A stretch of 64,000 bases of DNA from an uncultured Ruminococcus sp. (GTDB taxonomy: Bacteria; Bacillota; Clostridia; Oscillospirales; Ruminococcaceae), in NCBI GenBank assembly GCA_947624255.1, contig CANQJO010000001.1, forward strand, positions 1-64,000. The letters run 5' to 3'. Made by a program: the position numbers and the translations under genes. The notes under the pieces were generated by a model. That model worked only from the letters and a program-made list of their open reading frames with translations, was not told the origin of the DNA and ran no database searches. This document shows, piece after piece, positions 9,091 through 17,208 of the stretch. Position 1 is the stretch's first letter, and every line of letters begins with the position of its first letter.

Positions 9091-11565
9091 ATGCAAAAAT
9101 TCAATGTCACCGGCATGAGCTGTGCTGCCTGCTCTGCACGCATAGAAAAAACAGTGTCTGCTGTTCCGGGTGTCAGCAGTTGTTCGGTAAGCTTGCTCAC
9201 AAACTCTATGAGCGTTGAGGGAACGGCTGATCCATCGGCAGTGATCTCGGCAGTAAAGGCTTCCGGATATGGAGCATCACTCGCAGGCAAGGCTCGAAAG
9301 GCTGATGACGCTCTTGAAGACCGTGAAACTCCTCTCATGGTTCGCAGACTTGTTTTGTCGGTGATATTTCTGATCGTTCTCATGTATTTTTCTATGGGAC
9401 ATATGATGTTCAAGCTTCCGCTTCCGCCGTTTTTTGACGGAAATCACATTGCTGTCGGACTTGCCCAGCTTCTTCTGACAATAGCTATCATGATAATAAA
9501 CAACCGCTTTTTTGTGAACGGTTTCAAAGGGCTTATTCATCGTGCTCCGAATATGGATACCCTTGTATCACTCGGTGCGGGAGCTGCCTTCATATACAGC
9601 CTGTACAATCTTTTTGCAATGACAGGCGTTGAAGGTCATGCGGCGGCTGCCTATATGAATGAATTCTACTTTGAATCTGCCGGAACGATACTCACTCTGA
9701 TAACTGTCGGAAAAACTCTTGAGGCACGCTCCAAGGGAAAAACCACCAATGCGCTGAAAGGTCTTATGAGCCTTGCGCCGAAGACTGCCGTTCTGCTTCG
9801 TGACGGAGCAGAAGTCACTGTTCCGGTGGAGGAGGTCAAAAAAGGCGATATTTTTCTCGTCCGACCTGCCGGCAATATTCCTGTGGACGGTGTCGTGATC
9901 GAGGGAAACAGTGCGGTAAACGAGGCAGCTCTCACCGGCGAGAGCATTCCTGTTGATAAAGCTCCGGGAGATGCCGTTTCTGCCGGAACTATAAATCAAT
10001 CGGGATTTCTCAAATGCGAGGCTGTTAAGGTCGGGGAGGATACCACTCTTTCGCAGATAATCAGAATGGTGAGTGATGCTTCGGCAACAAAAGCACCTAT
10101 AGCACGTATCGCAGATGTGGTTTCGGGAGTGTTTGTTCCCACAGTGATCGCAATTGCCGTTATTGCCGCAGCAGTGTGGCTGATGGTCGGTCAGAGTTTT
10201 GGATTTGCTCTGGCACGCGGAATATCGGTTCTTGTCATAAGCTGCCCTTGTGCTCTTGGATTGGCAACTCCCGTAGCGATAATGGTCGGCAACGGAGTCG
10301 GCGCAAAAAACGGCATACTTTTCAAAACGGCTGCATCTCTCGAACAGACCGGAAAGGTAACTGCCGTAGTCATGGACAAAACAGGAACGATCACACGTGG
10401 CGAGCCGGAAGTCACGGATATTATTCCGATTGATATTTCAGAAGACGAGCTGCTCTCCGTTGCCGCTGCTGTTGAGAATCGCAGTGAGCACCCTTTGGCA
10501 AAGGCTGTTATGAAAAAAGCAGCAGACTGCGGCATTGAGGTAAAGCAGACAGAGAATTTCACTGCTCTTGCAGGAAGCGGCGTAACGGCAGCTCTTGACG
10601 AAAAAATCATCTTCGGCGGCAGTATGAAATTTATTTCGGAGAAAATAAATATTCCGGAGAAGATCGTGCAGCTTGGAGAAAATCTCGCTGAGGAGGGAAA
10701 AACTCCGCTGCTTTTTATGGCGAATGATAAGCTTGCAGGGATAATCGCCGTTGCTGATGTCATAAAGGAGGATAGTCCGCAGGCTGTCAGGGAGCTTCGC
10801 AATATGGGTATACGTGTGATAATGCTCACGGGCGATAATCAGCGCACTGCCGAGGCTGTGGGAAAACTCGCCGGTGTTGATGAGGTGATCGCAGAGGTCA
10901 TGCCCGACGGCAAGGAGAATGTTATCCGCAGGCTGAAATTGAGCGAGAGAGTTGCTATGGTGGGCGACGGTATAAATGATGCTCCTGCGCTTACAAGAGC
11001 GGATACGGGCATTGCTGTAGGCGCAGGGACGGATATTGCCATTGATGCCGCTGATGTGGTACTGATGAAAAGCCGCCTTACCGATGTTCCCGCAGCAATT
11101 AGACTCAGCAGGAAAACGCTTCGGAATATACATGAGAATCTCTTCTGGGCGTTTATCTATAATATTGCCGGGATTCCCCTTGCTGCCGGAGCTTTCATAC
11201 ATCTCACCGGTCTGGAAATGGATCCCATGTTCGGAGCACTGGCTATGAGCCTGTCGAGCTTCTGTGTTGTGTCAAATGCTCTGCGGCTGAATCTGTTCAA
11301 TATACACGACAGCCGCCGAGATAAAAAAATCAAATCTAAAAAGGAGAGAGTGACCATGACAAAAACAATTTCTATCGAAGGTATGATGTGCGCCCACTGT
11401 GAGGCTTCCGTGAAAAAGGCGCTGGAGGCTCTTGCAGGCGTTGAGACTGCGGAGGTCAGCCACGAAGAAGGCACTGCTGTTGTTTCGCTAAGCGGAGAGG
11501 TCGCCGATGATGTGCTGAAAAAAGCCGTTGAGGACAAGGATTATAAAGTCCTGTCCGTAGAATAA
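9091..11565 (+). CDS. copA: Cu(I)-exporting P1B-type ATPase with a C-terminal CopZ-like domain
   Basis: Membrane copper pump of 824 residues that expels Cu(I) at the expense of ATP. Visible parts: N-terminal heavy-metal-associated domain (GMSCAAC, Cys11/Cys14); actuator motif TGES (282-285); transmembrane metal site CPC (385-387); phosphorylation motif DKTGT starting at Asp429; nucleotide-domain SEHP; hinge GDGINDAP (625-632); and the closing helices. After the last membrane helix, a charged linker (SRRDKKIKSKKE) leads to a second metal-binding domain with MMCAHC (about 756-824), which looks like a whole CopZ chaperone. An AAGGAG site and ATG inside the linker could also start this domain separately. 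Co-transcribed with csoR. Cu rather than Ag or Cd specificity is inferred from CPC and the operator. Confidence 0.96.
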   Translation: MQKFNVTGMSCAACSARIEKTVSAVPGVSSCSVSLLTNSMSVEGTADPSAVISAVKASGYGASLAGKARKADDALEDRETPLMVRRLVLSVIFLIVLMYFSMGHMMFKLPLPPFFDGNHIAVGLAQLLLTIAIMIINNRFFVNGFKGLIHRAPNMDTLVSLGAGAAFIYSLYNLFAMTGVEGHAAAAYMNEFYFESAGTILTLITVGKTLEARSKGKTTNALKGLMSLAPKTAVLLRDGAEVTVPVEEVKKGDIFLVRPAGNIPVDGVVIEGNSAVNEAALTGESIPVDKAPGDAVSAGTINQSGFLKCEAVKVGEDTTLSQIIRMVSDASATKAPIARIADVVSGVFVPTVIAIAVIAAAVWLMVGQSFGFALARGISVLVISCPCALGLATPVAIMVGNGVGAKNGILFKTAASLEQTGKVTAVVMDKTGTITRGEPEVTDIIPIDISEDELLSVAAAVENRSEHPLAKAVMKKAADCGIEVKQTENFTALAGSGVTAALDEKIIFGGSMKFISEKINIPEKIVQLGENLAEEGKTPLLFMANDKLAGIIAVADVIKEDSPQAVRELRNMGIRVIMLTGDNQRTAEAVGKLAGVDEVIAEVMPDGKENVIRRLKLSERVAMVGDGINDAPALTRADTGIAVGAGTDIAIDAADVVLMKSRLTDVPAAIRLSRKTLRNIHENLFWAFIYNIAGIPLAAGAFIHLTGLEMDPMFGALAMSLSSFCVVSNALRLNLFNIHDSRRDKKIKSKKERVTMTKTISIEGMMCAHCEASVKKALEALAGVETAEVSHEEGTAVVSLSGEVADDVLKKAVEDKDYKVLSVE
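11356..11565 (+). CDS. copZ: Possible free CopZ copper chaperone from an internal start within copA
   Basis: In frame with copA, ATG at 11356 (codon 756) is preceded by AAGGAG at 11341-11346, 9 bases away, a better site than many true starts here. The resulting 69-residue product begins MTKTISIEGMMCAHCEAS and is exactly the size of CopZ, an Atx1-like ferredoxin-fold Cu(I) carrier. Two readings are possible: the domain is only the tail of CopA, or both the fusion and free CopZ are made. E. coli copA yields a short CopZ-like product by another route (frameshifting), so double use has a precedent in principle. The site is seen; its use is inference. Confidence 0.45.
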   Translation: MTKTISIEGMMCAHCEASVKKALEALAGVETAEVSHEEGTAVVSLSGEVADDVLKKAVEDKDYKVLSVE

Positions 11566-11619
11566 GCAGAACGCAGCTCATCGGATTTTTGTAAAAACAA
11601 TAAAATATATCCCTGAGTA

Positions 11620-11648
11620 TTGCAAAGTCATCATGAATATGATATAAT
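11620..11648 (+). promoter_or_regulatory. Sigma-A promoter of tRNA-Arg
   Basis: TTGCAA (11620-11625), 17 bases and TATAAT (11643-11648) end 9 bases before the tRNA, so the transcript starts almost at the mature 5' end. Confidence 0.8.
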
Positions 11649-11657
11649 TGATATGAT

Positions 11658-11734
11658 GTCCCAATAGCTCAGTAGGATAGAGCGACCGCCTCCTAAGCGG
11701 TAGGTCGGAGGTTCGACTCCTCTTTGGGACGCCA
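11658..11734 (+). tRNA. tRNA-Arg (anticodon CCT)
   Basis: This is a 77-nt tRNA with encoded CCA. The acceptor arms GTCCCAA and TTGGGAC pair. The anticodon arm ACCGC-CTCCTAA-GCGGT gives anticodon CCT, which reads AGG. The T arm contains GGTTCGACTCC. Confidence 0.95.
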
Positions 11735-11783
11735 TATCATCTCAGGGGAGATCCCCCGGCGGACTGAAAATAATGCAGTGAAA

Positions 11784-11809
11784 GCAGCAGCTGATGAGCT
11801 GCTGCTTTT
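11784..11809 (+). terminator. Terminator after tRNA-Arg
   Basis: GCAGCAGCT, a 4-base loop and AGCTGCTGC are followed by TTTT. It lies about 50 bases past the tRNA and just before the pnuC start, so pnuC expression may depend on read-through or on a promoter I cannot see. Confidence 0.75.
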
Positions 11810-11845
11810 CATATGTTCTTCAAAATTAAATCAGTTGGAGTTAAT

Positions 11846-12556
11846 ATGAAAGCAGTAAAAATATCCGGCTATTTTACACGAACAGAGCTTTTGCTTTGGA
11901 TATCATCAATTTTCATCATCATAGGCTCATATCTTTTATTCGACAGGTCCGGCGTTCTCAAGCTGATCTCCTCACTTGTGGGAGCGACATCACTGATATT
12001 CTGCGCCAAAGGAAATCCGCTGGGGCAGCTTCTCATAATAATATTCAGTGTGTTCTATGGAATAATTTCCTACAGCTTTGCATACTACGGTGAAATGATA
12101 ACGTACCTGGGATTGACAGCTCCGATGGCAGTGCTTTCGCTTATATCATGGCTGAGAAATCCCTACAACGGAAGCAGATCACAGGTGGCGGTAAACAGGC
12201 TGAATTCAAATGAGATCCCTGTGATGCTGATGCTCACTGCCGCTGTGACGGCGATATTCTGTTTAATTCTGAAACGCCTCGGGACGGCAAATATTATTCC
12301 GAGCACGATATCTATAGCTACGAGCTTTGCGGCGATATATCTTACATTTCGCAGGAGTCCGCTTTATGCCCTTGCATATGCGCTCAACGATGCTGTTCTC
12401 ATAGTTCTGTGGTCAATGGCGGCATCAGAGGATATCTCCTATATTTCAGTGACGGTGTGTTTTGTGATATTTCTCGTGAACGACATATACGGCTTTATAA
12501 ATTGGCAGAGAATGAAAAATATACAGTCTGTAGAATCACCGACTGAAAAAACATAA
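11846..12556 (+). CDS. pnuC: PnuC-type nicotinamide riboside (or related vitamin) transporter
   Basis: Polytopic membrane protein of 236 residues resembling PnuC facilitators, which take up nicotinamide riboside for NAD synthesis. The start at 11846 is preferred over the frame opening at 11813 because TTGGAG precedes it and the earlier codons lie in the terminator. Several hydrophobic helices are visible. The C-terminal half carries the family's characteristic order: a TFRRSPLYALAYALND segment, an ILWSMAASEDISYIS-like stretch and VNDIYGFINWQRMK at the end. PnuC paralogues can carry thiamine or riboflavin instead, and no nearby biosynthetic gene or riboswitch helps decide. It appears to be a single-gene unit. 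Confidence 0.85.
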   Translation: MKAVKISGYFTRTELLLWISSIFIIIGSYLLFDRSGVLKLISSLVGATSLIFCAKGNPLGQLLIIIFSVFYGIISYSFAYYGEMITYLGLTAPMAVLSLISWLRNPYNGSRSQVAVNRLNSNEIPVMLMLTAAVTAIFCLILKRLGTANIIPSTISIATSFAAIYLTFRRSPLYALAYALNDAVLIVLWSMAASEDISYISVTVCFVIFLVNDIYGFINWQRMKNIQSVESPTEKT

Positions 12557-12676
12557 TGTCCATTTGCCGCATCAGACTTTTTGAAGCGGAGTTTTCTGCT
12601 ATATAACGGCTATTTTCTCTTTATGTAATAAATTTGGATGAAATGTAAATTATATGTGAAAATTCTCCAATTTGTA

Positions 12677-12705
12677 TTGACTTTCCGAAAACGGTGATGT
12701 ATAAT
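12677..12705 (+). promoter_or_regulatory. Sigma-A promoter of the secreted Cys-repeat protein
   Basis: TTGACT (12677-12682), 17 bases and TATAAT (12700-12705) precede the ATG at 12772 by about 65 bases. A strong AAGGGGG site lies 10 bases before the start. Confidence 0.85.
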
Positions 12706-12771
12706 ACAATTAAGCTAAAACAACAGAAGCAGTTCAAAACTGATCTTGCTTTAAGTAAGGGGGTAATTTAT

Positions 12772-15150
12772 ATGAGGAAAAATTTCAGAAAAATTACGGC
12801 ATTGATCGTATCAGGAGGAATACTCGCAGGACTTTTCCCGTTCAGCGCATCAGGTATCAACGCAAACGAACCGGCAAATGATACGGCACTGACAGCGGCT
12901 GCGGCAAATGCTGAATACAACATGGATATTCAGTATAGCACGACAAGCTCCCACAAGCATTCCACAGGCAGTTTTGTTCGCATAGAAAGACAAGAGGCTA
13001 CGTGTGAGCTTCCCTCGATGGACGTTTACATTTTTACCTGTAGTGTGTGCGGCGAGGAGTTTCCGCTGATCTGGAGAGCTGCTCATGAAAATTTCCAACC
13101 GTCTTTCGGACATGATCTCGAAAATCCCGTAACGGGCGAAAATGAATGCGGCACGTACGCTGTCGGCCATTGTAAAAGATGCGGCAAGGATGATGCGGTA
13201 AACGGCTCTATGAAACATTCATGGCAGGGCTGGTGGATCGAAAAGCAGCCCACCTGTCAGAGTGCGGGAATTCTCAAAAATGAATGCACTAAATGCCATA
13301 TGACAAAGACAGAGGATATCGCTCAGCTTGATTTCCACAATATCAAAGAGTGGAAACTCGTTAGTCCGGCAGATTGCGAAAACGAGGGCGTTTACTCCGG
13401 TACCTGCGTTGACTGCGGAGCTGTTGAAACAAGAAACACTCCGGCTCTCGGTCACAGATATGATGTTGATCTCACTGTAAAGCCTGCTACCTGCACAGAG
13501 GAGGGGCTTACCTACAGAGAGTGCACACGCTGCGGCAAGAAAAATGAGAGCTCTGTTCAGACAACTCCCGCAAAAGGTCATTGCTATACAGATGACGGCG
13601 ACTGCACAACTCCGGTGATCTGTAAGACCTGCGGTGAAACTGTTATCGAGGCTAAGGAACATCAGCTCAGCAGTGAATGGTCAAGCGACGGCTCAGGTCA
13701 CTATCATGCCTGCCTTAACGAGGGCTGCACTGTTAAGAGTGATCTGACTCCTCATACGGGCTCAGTCATTGACGGCGACTGCACCAAAGGCATTATGTGT
13801 ACTGTCTGCGGCGGTATCGGAAGCGATAATGCTCACCACGATTTCAGCGGAAAAGGTACGTATTATGCCTATGGCAGACATTCTGTTACCTGCTCGGTTC
13901 CCGGCTGCAAAGTTAAGGAGACATTCTATCACGTTGAAAAAGAGCGCACGGATTGTACAGAAGATGTTGTCTGTGAAATATGCGACAGTGTAATCGGAAA
14001 TGGAACGAAAAATCATAATTTCAGCGGCGAAGCTGTTGCAGAAGGAGATCATCACGTTTATTACTGCCGGAACCTGAAAGGAAAATGTACCGGTACTAAG
14101 GTTGAGGAGCATAAACCTGCTAACGATGACGGCGACTGCCGCACAACGCTCCGTTGTGTAAGCTGTAAAGCAGTTATAGCTCAGGCACAGGAGGCGCATT
14201 CGTTCAGCACAGCGATATACACCGATGCTAACGGCTGTCAGTATCGTAAATGTGTAAACGCTACCTGCACCGCAAAGCAGTACATCGGACACGAGGAGTA
14301 TGATTCTGCCGCACATAACTATGTAAACGGCAAATGCACGATCTGCGGATCGGTCGGCGAAAAACTCGGCGGTCATAGTCTCACTCTTGACGGAAAAATT
14401 GAAGTAAACTTCTATATGCTGCTTGACAGCTCCGTTCTGAATGACAACGGTGCATATATGAAATTCACTACATCCGATGGCTTGGAGAAAGTCTTCGTAA
14501 GCACTGCAAAGAACAACTTCAAGGACGGATACTATGTATTCACCTGCTCAGTTGCTCCCAAGGACGTAAACTCGGAGATAAAGGCTCAGCTCGTACTCGG
14601 TGACGGTACAAAGGGCAACATTTATAAGTATTCCATAAGCGAGTATGCAAACTCTATCGGTTTCACAACAGCTACAAGCGAGACAAAGCAGCTTGTTGAT
14701 GCTATGATGAACTACGGACAAAGCGCCGAGTCATATTTCGCAAACGATACAGTTGCCGCTCCTGCCGAAGAAATTACCGCAGAGTCTCTTGAAAAATACA
14801 AGAGCCGGAAAAGCGGCGAGCTTCCGGAGGGTATCGAGTATGTAAATACCAGCCTTGTCCTTGATTCAGCCGTTTCTATACGCCACTACTTCAAGGTTGA
14901 AGAGGGTACGGATATCTCAGGATATAATTTCATTCTGAATGTATCAAACGGACTCTACTTTGTTGAGATCAAAAATATCACCGCTAAGGAGCTTGGAACG
15001 CTTGTTGATACCGTGATCGGTGACTTCACGCTGACCTACAGCCCCATGAGCTATGCTTATGCAGTGCTCAGCAAGGAGGGTATACCCGAAAATCTTGTGA
15101 ATCTTGTAAAGTCATTGTATATCTACAATCAGGCAAGTGAAAAGCTATAA
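12772..15150 (+). CDS. Secreted Cys-rich repeat protein (zinc-ribbon-like CxxC repeats)
   Basis: Exported protein of 792 residues with no recognised enzymatic role. The start at 12772 follows AAGGGGG and begins a signal peptide (MRKNFRKITALIVSGG, cleavage near residue 33); the frame upstream runs through the promoter. From about residue 55 to 535 there are many irregular repeats of the type PATCTEEGLTYRECTRCG, each with CxxC pairs and conserved His, spaced 35-60 residues. Such repeats are common in secreted proteins of Ruminococcus-like Clostridia and may bind metal or form disulfides. The last 250 residues (from LGGHSLTLDGKIEVNFYMLL) are Cys-free and beta-rich. There is no sorting motif, dockerin or C-terminal helix, so the protein is presumably released or held non-covalently. 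Confidence 0.85.
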   Translation: MRKNFRKITALIVSGGILAGLFPFSASGINANEPANDTALTAAAANAEYNMDIQYSTTSSHKHSTGSFVRIERQEATCELPSMDVYIFTCSVCGEEFPLIWRAAHENFQPSFGHDLENPVTGENECGTYAVGHCKRCGKDDAVNGSMKHSWQGWWIEKQPTCQSAGILKNECTKCHMTKTEDIAQLDFHNIKEWKLVSPADCENEGVYSGTCVDCGAVETRNTPALGHRYDVDLTVKPATCTEEGLTYRECTRCGKKNESSVQTTPAKGHCYTDDGDCTTPVICKTCGETVIEAKEHQLSSEWSSDGSGHYHACLNEGCTVKSDLTPHTGSVIDGDCTKGIMCTVCGGIGSDNAHHDFSGKGTYYAYGRHSVTCSVPGCKVKETFYHVEKERTDCTEDVVCEICDSVIGNGTKNHNFSGEAVAEGDHHVYYCRNLKGKCTGTKVEEHKPANDDGDCRTTLRCVSCKAVIAQAQEAHSFSTAIYTDANGCQYRKCVNATCTAKQYIGHEEYDSAAHNYVNGKCTICGSVGEKLGGHSLTLDGKIEVNFYMLLDSSVLNDNGAYMKFTTSDGLEKVFVSTAKNNFKDGYYVFTCSVAPKDVNSEIKAQLVLGDGTKGNIYKYSISEYANSIGFTTATSETKQLVDAMMNYGQSAESYFANDTVAAPAEEITAESLEKYKSRKSGELPEGIEYVNTSLVLDSAVSIRHYFKVEEGTDISGYNFILNVSNGLYFVEIKNITAKELGTLVDTVIGDFTLTYSPMSYAYAVLSKEGIPENLVNLVKSLYIYNQASEKL

Positions 15151-15156
15151 AAATGC

Positions 15157-15187
15157 CGGGACTGCTTTCGTGGCAGTCCCGATTTTT
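15157..15187 (+). terminator. Terminator of the Cys-repeat protein gene
   Basis: CGGGACTGC, a 7-base loop and GCAGTCCCG are followed by ATTTTTT, 6 bases after the stop codon. Confidence 0.9.
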
Positions 15188-15190
15188 TCA

Positions 15191-15219
15191 TTGACATTCT
15201 GAAAAAAATATGATATCAT
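15191..15219 (+). promoter_or_regulatory. Sigma-A promoter of the small-peptide / lipoprotein / M20 genes
   Basis: TTGACA (15191-15196), 17 bases and TATCAT (15214-15219). It directly follows the previous terminator and precedes the ATG at 15318 by about 100 bases. Confidence 0.75.
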
Positions 15220-15317
15220 ATTGTTATAACGTCATCTTTTTTCATTTGCATCAGCGGTATATTACGGTGAAAGCAAAAAAATTGACATTTTTTATATATT
15301 TTGAAAGGAGAATTTTT

Positions 15318-15434
15318 ATGAAAGATACTTATATCTCTCCCGATATGGACGTTGTACGTTTCAACACTGAGGACATTATCACTACAAGCCTTCAGTATGA
15401 CACTAATGCTAAACACGAATTACCCTTGCTATGA
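15318..15434 (+). CDS. 38-residue peptide with an ISPDMDVVRFNTEDIITTS-type leader
   Basis: Very small protein with a strong start: GAAAGGAG 8 bases before the ATG, and its own promoter. The sequence begins MKDTYISPDMDVVRF, then NTEDIITTS, and ends in a short variable tail (LQYDTNAKHELPLL). Short proteins opening with Lys/Tyr-x-Pro, a hydrophobic-acidic middle and an ITTS or IATS step are common in Clostridia. Their function is not known to me; a peptide precursor or small regulator are both possible. There is no signal peptide and no Cys. Its stop codon overlaps an ATG (15431) in frame with the next gene, so translation may be coupled. The reading frame is confident; any role is unknown. Confidence 0.75.
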   Translation: MKDTYISPDMDVVRFNTEDIITTSLQYDTNAKHELPLL

Positions 15435-15457
15435 GTAATTCAGAAGGATTGACTCTT

Positions 15458-15910
15458 ATGAAAAAAATTATTATTCTTGCGGCTATGCTCATGCTGTTCA
15501 CCGGCTGCAAGGAGCAGGACAATTCTTCACAGGTTTCTGAAACAACTACAGCTCCCACATCGACTGCATCAGAGGCATCTTCCGCCTCAGAAACAGACGT
15601 TTCCTCCGGTACGGCTGACTCAACGACTGCCGCATCAGATGATCCCGATGAACCTGACGTTCACGAAAATCAAACTACGGGAGCTTCTTCTGCTCAGGAA
15701 AATACAGCAGCTCCCGATAATACCGATGCTCCCATAACTCCCGAACTGCCGAATATTGAGCTGCCTGCGATAACGGAGATACCCATGCCGGAGCCGTCAC
15801 CGACAGAAAAAAGCACGGTAGGAGCAAATACAGAAACGACTGTACCGGCAACAGAAAAAAGCACAGAAGATAGCGGAAAGATCGAACTTCCGTTCATTCC
15901 GGCAGGATAG
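15458..15910 (+). CDS. Ser/Thr/Glu/Pro-rich lipoprotein
   Basis: Predicted lipoprotein of 150 residues. The start at 15458 gives a clear lipoprotein signal (MKKIIILAAMLMLFTGC, lipid-anchored Cys17); AGAAGGA lies about 10 bases upstream. An in-frame ATG at 15431 overlaps the stop of the peptide gene and might be used for coupling, but it would put nine extra residues before the signal. The mature part is almost wholly low complexity: Ser, Thr, Ala, Glu, Asp and Pro, like an extended surface spacer. No folded domain is visible. It is 8 bases upstream of the M20 hydrolase, suggesting one transcript. Confidence 0.85.
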   Translation: MKKIIILAAMLMLFTGCKEQDNSSQVSETTTAPTSTASEASSASETDVSSGTADSTTAASDDPDEPDVHENQTTGASSAQENTAAPDNTDAPITPELPNIELPAITEIPMPEPSPTEKSTVGANTETTVPATEKSTEDSGKIELPFIPAG

Positions 15911-15918
15911 GTGATATT

Positions 15919-17118
15919 ATGGATCTGACAAATGAAGCTAAAAAAATTCAGCCGGAGCTTGTGGATATACGGCGCAAAATTCATCGTGATCCCGAAACAG
16001 GATTTGATGTGCCGAAAACAAAGGCTCTCGTGAAACAAAAGCTTGCAGAAATGGGGTACACCCCCACTGATATGGGCAGAGCAGGCGTGATAGCTCTCGC
16101 CGGAGGAAAAACTCCCGGAAAAACTATCCTCCTGCGTGCAGATATGGACGCACTCCCCATTCAAGAGGAGGCTGATGTTGATTATCGCAGCACCGTTCCC
16201 GGCAAAATGCACGGCTGCGGACACGATATGCATACGGCAATGCTTTTGGGAGCGGCAAAGCTTCTGAAAGCTCATGAGGACGAGATATGCGGAACGGTAA
16301 AGCTCGAATTTCAGCCGGCAGAGGAAATTTTTCAAGGCTCTCCCGATATGATAAGCGCAGGACTTCTTGAAGGTGTCGATGCTGCGGCAATGATACACGT
16401 CACTGCCGGAATGCCTATCCCCTCCGGAACAATAATGGTCGCAGGCGGTGGGATCTCCTCAACGTCCTGCGAACAGTACCACATTAAAGTAAAGGGAAAG
16501 GGCGGTCACGGCTCTACACCTCATCAGGCGATAGATCCTATTACCGCCGCCGCACATATTCATATCGCACTTCAAGAGATCAACAGCCGTGAGCTTGAGG
16601 GCAATCAGTTCGGAATTTTTACCACAGGCCGCTTTGAAGCGGGAAATGCGTCAAATGTTATTCCCGATACTGCCGAAATGTGGGGAACGATACGTACCAC
16701 CGATCCCGAAAATGAAGTGGGCGAGCTTATCAAGACACGCATGAAACAAATAGCCGAGGGTATCGGTGCTGCCATGAGATGCAGTGTTGATGTGGAATTT
16801 TTCGATTTTTGCCCTTGTATGATGATAGATCCTGCGCTTGCCTCTGATGTGCTCGGATATATGCAGGCACTTCCCGAGATAACCGCAATTGACCTTGCAA
16901 AGGTCTCAGGCGGAAAAGCCGGCGGCGGCAGTGAAGATTTCGCTTTCGTCAGTCATCATGTTCCGACAGTGAGTATGTTTCTCACGGCAGGAAGCTCGCT
17001 TGACGGGTATAATTACAGTCAGCATCACCCTAAAGTCCGCTTTGATGATTCGGTCCTTTACTGCGGCAGTGCGGCATATGCGCAGACGGCTCTTTGCCTG
17101 CTGAAAGATCATAGTTAA
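15919..17118 (+). CDS. M20-family metal-dependent amidohydrolase (N-acyl-amino-acid deacylase type)
   Basis: Cytoplasmic di-metal amidohydrolase of 399 residues, subfamily M20D (hippurate / IAA-amino acid / N-acetyl-amino acid hydrolases). Metal-site motifs: HGCGHDMHTAM with Cys100, His102 and Asp103; QPAEE with Glu135 and Glu136 (general base and ligand); and the late GGGSEDFAF and SQHHPKV segments. The lid/dimerisation domain (about residues 185-300) contains the expected GGHGSTPHQAIDP. Length and order are normal for the family. The substrate cannot be read from sequence. It follows the lipoprotein by 8 bases with an AGGTGA site. There is no signal peptide, so it acts inside the cell. Confidence 0.93.
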   Translation: MDLTNEAKKIQPELVDIRRKIHRDPETGFDVPKTKALVKQKLAEMGYTPTDMGRAGVIALAGGKTPGKTILLRADMDALPIQEEADVDYRSTVPGKMHGCGHDMHTAMLLGAAKLLKAHEDEICGTVKLEFQPAEEIFQGSPDMISAGLLEGVDAAAMIHVTAGMPIPSGTIMVAGGGISSTSCEQYHIKVKGKGGHGSTPHQAIDPITAAAHIHIALQEINSRELEGNQFGIFTTGRFEAGNASNVIPDTAEMWGTIRTTDPENEVGELIKTRMKQIAEGIGAAMRCSVDVEFFDFCPCMMIDPALASDVLGYMQALPEITAIDLAKVSGGKAGGGSEDFAFVSHHVPTVSMFLTAGSSLDGYNYSQHHPKVRFDDSVLYCGSAAYAQTALCLLKDHS

Positions 17119-17208
17119 TATTTTACAACAGCAGATATTCCGGCACTGACGGTTTTATGTCTGAATTCCGGCTGCCGCTGCCGTAATGCGGCTCAATAAG
17201 GAGGGTAT

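Noticed and set aside
17119-17208. Possible purine riboswitch before guaA
   Set aside because: No conserved loop-loop core or terminator could be found in the 90-base gap.
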